Positions 24,467 through 27,543 of a stretch of 27,543 bases of DNA are shown in pieces (the first letter of the stretch is position 1; each line of letters begins with the position of its first letter). A program made the position numbers and the translations under genes. The notes under the pieces were generated by a model that saw only the letters and a program-made list of their open reading frames with translations, was not told the origin of the DNA and did not search any database. Source of the stretch: Blastocatellia bacterium (GTDB lineage: Bacteria; Acidobacteriota; Blastocatellia; Pyrinomonadales; Pyrinomonadaceae); contig DNNE01000073.1 in the NCBI GenBank assembly GCA_003487805.1, forward strand, positions 1,418 to 28,960, in the 5' to 3' direction.

Positions 24467-24508
24467 GGTGAATAGCGTCTGCCTGCGAAGTTATGAGAAA
24501 CGGGAGAT

Positions 24509-24537
24509 TAATACAGCATTGCAAGACGGCTGTCCAG
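24509..24537 (-). promoter_or_regulatory. Candidate sigma-70-type promoter of the STAND gene
   Basis: On the minus strand TGGACA (24532-24537, one mismatch from TTGACA) and TATTAA (24509-24514, four of six) are 17 bases apart. The leader would be about 36 bases. It sits between the family A repeat and the start codon. Confidence 0.4.
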
Positions 24538-24557
24538 AGTTTCGTTGAAAGGACTCG

Positions 24558-24674
24558 GTTACAGAACCGGGAGCGGTAGCGACCGGATCAAGAGTTCCAA
24601 CCTGGTGATTATTTGCAGGCTTCGCATCCGACTTGAGTGCTTGACCCGCTCGCTACCGCTCGCGGTTCTGTAAC
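24558..24674. repeat. Palindromic repeat, family A copy 2 (upstream of the STAND gene)
   Basis: Two 35-base arms, 24558-24592 and 24640-24674, are inverted repeats agreeing at 32 of 35 positions (GTTACAGAACCG... with GAGCGGTAGCGA in both). The 47-base centre is not shared with copy 1 at 19121. The common portion is ACCGGSAGCRGTAGCGACC. The size and terminal inverted repeats fit a MITE-like or REP-pair element with no coding capacity. A 17-base fragment resembling family C (CTTCGCGCTCAATGCGG) follows at 24704-24720. Confidence 0.8.
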
Positions 24675-24743
24675 ACCCTCCTTACCGGTCGGGCTAATGC
24701 CCACTTCGCGCTCAATGCGGAAAGGGATTCCGGCGCTCCAAGT

Positions 24744-24950
24744 CTACGCCTCAGTCGGGGCACTGGACGCCGCCACTCGCTTCAGAACCAGATAAAACCC
24801 AACATCACAGCCCATCACCATCACAGGATCAAGTGCCACAAACTCCCATCCCTGGGCGGTCAGGCTGTTGAGATGACTCTCGATCTTCCTTGCCTTACTC
24901 CCTGAGGTGAGGCAGAAGCAATCGCTGATTACCTTGTATTGCGTTGACAT
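24744..24950 (-). CDS. DUF4177-like small protein
   Basis: A 68-residue protein. YKVISDCFCL at the start, then KIESHLNSLTAQGWEFVALDPVM, match the DUF4177 pattern (a beta strand, a helix with L-N-x-L-x-x-x-GWE, then strands ending in YLVLKR). The AGGAG Shine-Dalgarno lies 8 bases before the ATG, the clearest ribosome site in this part of the window. The function of the family is not known. It lies 45 bases downstream of the alpha/beta hydrolase stop on the same strand, so it may be the second gene of that transcript. Confidence 0.8.
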   Translation of the reverse strand: MSTQYKVISDCFCLTSGSKARKIESHLNSLTAQGWEFVALDPVMVMGCDVGFYLVLKRVAASSAPTEA

Positions 24951-24995
24951 CGGGGGTTCTCCTGTACGTCTATCTGTTCGCTCGGCAGCAAAAGA

Positions 24996-26033
24996 CTAAC
25001 GTTTGACCTTCAGCTTAATCACCAACCAGTCTCCCATAATCTTCAAAACGTCATCGCCAATTGCGCTCGTTGCGAGCGAGCTGTATTCGTCGACCGTTCC
25101 AGTTTTCGCCGGCAGGAAAAGGTGATTGAGGTTTGGAAAGATCTGTTTGGTGACGTCCTTATTGCCACCTTCACGCGCGGCCTGCTCGAGCATTCCGGCT
25201 TGCTCGGGAGTGATCTGACGATCGAGCGAGCCTTGCATAAGCAGGATTGGCTGGCGCACTTTGCGAATCGTCGCTTGTGGATCGTAGGTCCAAAACTCCT
25301 TGAGCCAGGGCAGGCGCACCTGCGCCGGATATTTCGAAAGATCGGCGCCGGATTGGACGGCGTTAATGGCCTCCTGTTCGAAGGCAATTTGCTGCGCTCT
25401 TATTTCCGGGGTCACGCCCGGCGCGTGGTCCAAAGCGTCCTTTATCTGATCCATGCTAATCAGATCCCCACGTTTACCGTCGCCGGCCATGGAAACGATG
25501 GCAGCGATTTGTGGGTCGCTGGCCGCGACCATTGGCGCGATCATTCCGCCTTCGCTGTGACCGACCAACGCGATCCTTTTCGGATCGATCTCTGAACGTG
25601 TGCGCAAGTAAGCAACCTCTGCCCGCACGTCGTCAGCAAAGCTGGAACTCGTCGCGGTCATGAGCGTGTCGCGTCCGCCTGAACCTCCTACGCCGCGATC
25701 GTCAACACGGAGCACTGCGATGCCACGGCTGGCGAGAGCTTCGGCGATTTGGCGCATGGGCTTATAACCTTCGAGATGTGGAAACGGCACCGGCTCGTCG
25801 CGCGTCTCTTGTCCCGATCCGGTGATCGTAAGGACGACAGGAAGAGGACGCTTCGCATTTTTTGGCAGCAGCAGCGTCCCCGCCAGCGTGTATCCTTTGG
25901 CAGGAATGGTTACTTCCTCTGCGGTGAACGTCGCGTTGGCAGGTGCGCTGTAATCGATCGTCGGTTTGTTGCCTTGAGCGATCGCAATAGAGGTGAGCCC
26001 GATTACGAGTAACAGGGGGACTAAGCTTTTCAT
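24996..26033 (-). CDS. Secreted alpha/beta-fold serine hydrolase
   Basis: A 345-residue exported hydrolase, probably an esterase or dienelactone-hydrolase-like enzyme; the substrate cannot be told. The signal peptide is MKSLVPLLLVIGLTSIAIAQ. After a short beta segment (YTLAGTLLLPKNAKRPLPVV) come the oxyanion region ITGSGQETRDE, RVDDRGVGGSGG, the nucleophile elbow GHSEGG (Ser160), the acid QGSLDRQI (Asp271) and the histidine in NLNHLFLP (His304): a complete catalytic triad. The insertion at about 185-250 forms a lid. The start ATG is only 7 bases from a perfect TATAAT, and there is no Shine-Dalgarno, so the mRNA is probably leaderless. Confidence 0.9.
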   Translation of the reverse strand: MKSLVPLLLVIGLTSIAIAQGNKPTIDYSAPANATFTAEEVTIPAKGYTLAGTLLLPKNAKRPLPVVLTITGSGQETRDEPVPFPHLEGYKPMRQIAEALASRGIAVLRVDDRGVGGSGGRDTLMTATSSSFADDVRAEVAYLRTRSEIDPKRIALVGHSEGGMIAPMVAASDPQIAAIVSMAGDGKRGDLISMDQIKDALDHAPGVTPEIRAQQIAFEQEAINAVQSGADLSKYPAQVRLPWLKEFWTYDPQATIRKVRQPILLMQGSLDRQITPEQAGMLEQAAREGGNKDVTKQIFPNLNHLFLPAKTGTVDEYSSLATSAIGDDVLKIMGDWLVIKLKVKR

Positions 26034-26040
26034 GCGGCGG

Positions 26041-26046
26041 ATTATA
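26041..26046 (-). promoter_or_regulatory. Consensus -10 element of the secreted hydrolase gene
   Basis: A perfect TATAAT on the minus strand ends 7 bases before the ATG at 26033, predicting transcription from the start codon itself. No good -35 hexamer lies 16-18 bases upstream. Confidence 0.5.
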
Positions 26047-26113
26047 ACGCTTGTTATTCAAAAGCAGCTGTAGAATTATTGCGAAGCGTGGTCGCCGAGT
26101 TTTCTCATTCTCT

Positions 26114-26159
26114 GTAACGCAAACTGTTAGTTTGCGCGCAAGCTAACAGCTTGCGTTAC
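26114..26159. repeat. Paired-hairpin palindrome, family D, before rsmD
   Basis: A 46-base imperfect palindrome whose 23-base halves match at 21 of 23 positions. Each half folds alone: CGCAAAC-TGTTA-GTTTGCG (26118-26136) and CGCAAGC-TAACA-GCTTGCG (26137-26155). The only differences between halves are the two bases of one pair, A-T in one and G-C in the other. It ends 10 bases before the rsmD ATG, between divergent genes. Confidence 0.85.
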
Positions 26160-26169
26160 GATAAAGCCA

Positions 26170-26736
26170 ATGCGCATCATCGCCGGCAAATTTCGTGGTC
26201 GAAAATTAAAGAGCCCGCCGTCGCTGCAAACACGGCCTACGTCAGATCGTTTGCGCGAGACACTCTTCAATATTCTTGCGCCGCGCATCGCCGGCGCTCG
26301 CGTTCTCGATTTATGCGCGGGAACGGGCGCAGTGGGAATTGAAGCACTATCGCGCGGCGCAATCCATGTCAGGTTTGTAGACCAGTCGCGAAAGATGTGC
26401 GCGTTGATTGAGGAGAATCTCAACGCGTTTAATATCGAAGAGCGTGAGATCGAGATTGTGACCAGTGAGGCGTCCGATTTTCTGCGCAAGTTAGTGAAGA
26501 AAGCAAAGGACCCGTTCGATATTATTTTTTTCGATCCACCATATGCAGCTGACTATGAGATCGTGTTGGATTACATTGGCGAGCACGCAGCGGAACTATT
26601 AGCGAAGGGCGCCGTGGCAATTGTCGAACACGACAAGAAAAAAGAGCTGAGAGAGGAAGTGGGTCAATTGAAGCGTTATCGAGTCGTTAAGCAGGGCGAT
26701 TCGTCGTTGAGTTTTTATGAACGGACCGCCGCGTAG
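26170..26736 (+). CDS. rsmD: 16S rRNA (guanine966-N2)-methyltransferase RsmD
   Basis: S-adenosylmethionine-dependent enzyme that methylates G966 of 16S rRNA. Its 188 residues match the family. It opens with MRIIAGKFRGRKLKSP and TRPTSDRLRETLFNIL, the RsmD signature. The SAM-binding motif DLCAGTGAVGIEALSRGA is at 47-64 and the catalytic DPPY at 122-125. The last codons and the stop (TAG, 26734-26736) lie inside a hairpin that belongs to the downstream repeat (26727-26741). The start has no Shine-Dalgarno; a weak -10-like TACGAT (26157-26162) ends 7 bases earlier, again suggesting a very short leader. Confidence 0.95.
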   Translation: MRIIAGKFRGRKLKSPPSLQTRPTSDRLRETLFNILAPRIAGARVLDLCAGTGAVGIEALSRGAIHVRFVDQSRKMCALIEENLNAFNIEEREIEIVTSEASDFLRKLVKKAKDPFDIIFFDPPYAADYEIVLDYIGEHAAELLAKGAVAIVEHDKKKELREEVGQLKRYRVVKQGDSSLSFYERTAA

Positions 26737-26870
26737 CGGCGAAATGTTTATAGAACCAGCGATTCGAAAGAGACCAATAGCTACGAACGAGCGAAATATG
26801 TGTCGCCCATAAATGGGCTCAGGAGTTTGGATGGCGTGCTGTTCTATAAACATCGCGTTCCTAACGGACC
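26727..26870. repeat. Inverted-repeat element, family E, at the 3' end of rsmD
   Basis: Perfect 13-base inverted repeats, ATGTTTATAGAAC (26744-26756) and GTTCTATAAACAT (26841-26853), each have a small hairpin on the outside: CGCCGC-GTA-GCGGCG (26727-26741) on the left and a GTTCC-TAAC-GGACC type on the right. The centre holds another hairpin, GCCCAT-AA-ATGGGC. A translation of the right part reads LFYKHRVPNG; I recall similar FYKH-APNG strings among hypothetical proteins of other genomes, which suggests a dispersed repeat (memory, unchecked). Confidence 0.7.
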
Positions 26871-26930
26871 GAAAACCAAGCCGGTATTCATGAGCGATAG
26901 CGGTTGGGCGAGTCCTCTCGCGAACCATGT

Positions 26931-26973
26931 TTCGCGCTTCGCGCTCATTGCGGACAAGGATGTCCGCGCTCCC
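26931..26973 (-). repeat. Hairpin repeat, family C copy 2, before tsaD
   Basis: The minus strand carries the same 43-base unit as 21613-21655, differing at two positions that pair with each other next to the TCCT loop. The main stem is 26950-26956 with 26961-26967. It ends 45 bases before the tsaD start, so here it lies in an upstream region, not between convergent genes. Confidence 0.8.
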
Positions 26974-27018
26974 GGCTGTCTGATCCTCATGACTCCGCGT
27001 AAAATCATCTAAGACAAC

Positions 27019-27543
27019 ATGTTGGTACTAGGAATCGAAAGTTCATGCGATGAAACCGCCGGAGCAATTGTGCGCGATGGCCGCGAGATGGTTTCGTCTG
27101 TCATCGCTTCGCAGATCAAAACGCATGAGCGATTTGGCGGCGTTGTCCCCGAACTCGCTTCACGCGAACATCTCGATAAGATTGTTCCCGTCGTCGCAGA
27201 AGCATTCGCTCGCGCAAACGTAACTCAGGATGACATCGATGGAATCGCCGTAACCGTCGGACCCGGCCTGGTCGGTTCTCTGCTCGTCGGTGTTTCGTAT
27301 GCCAAAGCAATGGCCTTTGCTTTGAACAAGCCTCTGGTTGGCGTCAATCACATCGAAGGCCACATCTATTCAGTTTGCTTTGAGAATCCGCCGGTCGAAC
27401 ATCCAGCCGTCGCACTGATCGTCTCCGGCGGGCACACGAATCTTTTCTTCGTCCCGGAACCCGGCAAATACAAAGTCGTCGGCCGGACGCGCGACGATGC
27501 GGCGGGTGAAGCCTTTGATAAAGTCGCAAAGCTGCTCGGGCTC
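27019..27543 (+). CDS. tsaD: tRNA N6-adenosine threonylcarbamoyltransferase TsaD (3' end outside window)
   Basis: Catalytic subunit that transfers threonylcarbamoyl to A37 of ANN-decoding tRNAs. Only the first 175 codons are present. The opening MLVLGIESSCDETAGAIV is the family start; metal-binding His111 and His115 are in VNHIEGH (109-115); SGGHT is at 136-140, and DDAAGEAFDKVAKLLGL runs to the edge. The ASKHA-type phosphate loops are intact so far. No Shine-Dalgarno is seen. A -10-like TAAAAT at 27000-27005, one mismatch from TATAAT, ends 13 bases before the ATG. TsaE, which acts on the same complex, is encoded at 17712-18173. Confidence 0.96.
   Translation, partial: MLVLGIESSCDETAGAIVRDGREMVSSVIASQIKTHERFGGVVPELASREHLDKIVPVVAEAFARANVTQDDIDGIAVTVGPGLVGSLLVGVSYAKAMAFALNKPLVGVNHIEGHIYSVCFENPPVEHPAVALIVSGGHTNLFFVPEPGKYKVVGRTRDDAAGEAFDKVAKLLGL

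Noticed and set aside
24532..24551. Possible sigma-54 promoter before the STAND gene (TGGACAG ... TTGC)
   Set aside because: The TTGC is one base out of register with the -24 element; a sigma-70 reading with 17-base spacing fits better.
26800..27012. 70-codon frame on the plus strand containing LFYKHRVPNG
   Set aside because: It spans the right half of the family E repeat and the whole family C copy, has no ribosome site, and composition changes at repeat borders; most likely not a gene.

Overview
The window reads as a chromosomal stretch from a diderm, GC-moderate bacterium. The mix of enzymes (archaeal-type Ogg2 glycosylase, DUF4062 STAND ATPase, TPR-fused sigma-54 activator, secreted S8 peptidase with short tandem repeats, many small hairpin repeats between genes) most resembles Acidobacteriota, perhaps a Blastocatellia relative. 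That placement is an inference from gene content, not a search. No tRNA, rRNA, CRISPR array, prophage or complete insertion sequence was seen.

Layout. 1-1976 (minus): an Ogg2-type 8-oxoguanine glycosylase and, 10 bases downstream, a secreted TPR protein with two retropepsin-like domains that runs off the left edge. 2164-8978 (plus): a PBP4-type D-Ala-D-Ala carboxypeptidase, a soluble double-PAS hybrid histidine kinase, an NtrC-type regulator, and MurJ lipid II flippase 3 bases behind the regulator; the theme is cell-wall growth plus signalling. 8987-15032 (minus): a TPR/GAF-like/sigma-54 activator lying downstream of a large secreted subtilase. 15456-18656 (plus): Nnr NAD(P)H-hydrate repair enzyme, a small secreted protein, TsaE and a bacilliredoxin. 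18653-19093 (minus): DUF1992 protein. 19360-21609 (plus): RecG. 21656-26033 (minus): DUF4062-STAND-TPR ATPase, a DUF4177-like small protein and a secreted alpha/beta hydrolase. 26170-27543 (plus): RsmD and the first 175 codons of TsaD.

The most striking object is the subtilase at 12465-15032. Behind its signal peptide, residues 51-229 align almost without gaps to the first AAA+ domain of ClpB/ClpA, but every nucleotide-handling residue is gone (Walker A, Walker B glutamate, arginine fingers, pore tyrosine). An I9-like propeptide, an intact Asp369/His401/Ser613 catalytic domain and 17 tandem six-residue repeats follow; the repeats fit the hexapeptide left-handed beta-helix pattern. A near-consensus sigma-54 promoter lies about 50 bases before this gene, and the next gene on the same strand is a sigma-54 activator, which suggests a local regulatory unit.

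Second theme: intergenic spaces hold several families of paired small hairpins (19121, 21613, 24558, 26114, 26727, 26931). Copies differ by compensatory base-pair changes, so the folded structure appears to be conserved. Third: several genes (recG, nnr, the hydrolase) have a -10-like hexamer ending 6-8 bases before the start codon and no Shine-Dalgarno, suggesting leaderless mRNAs.
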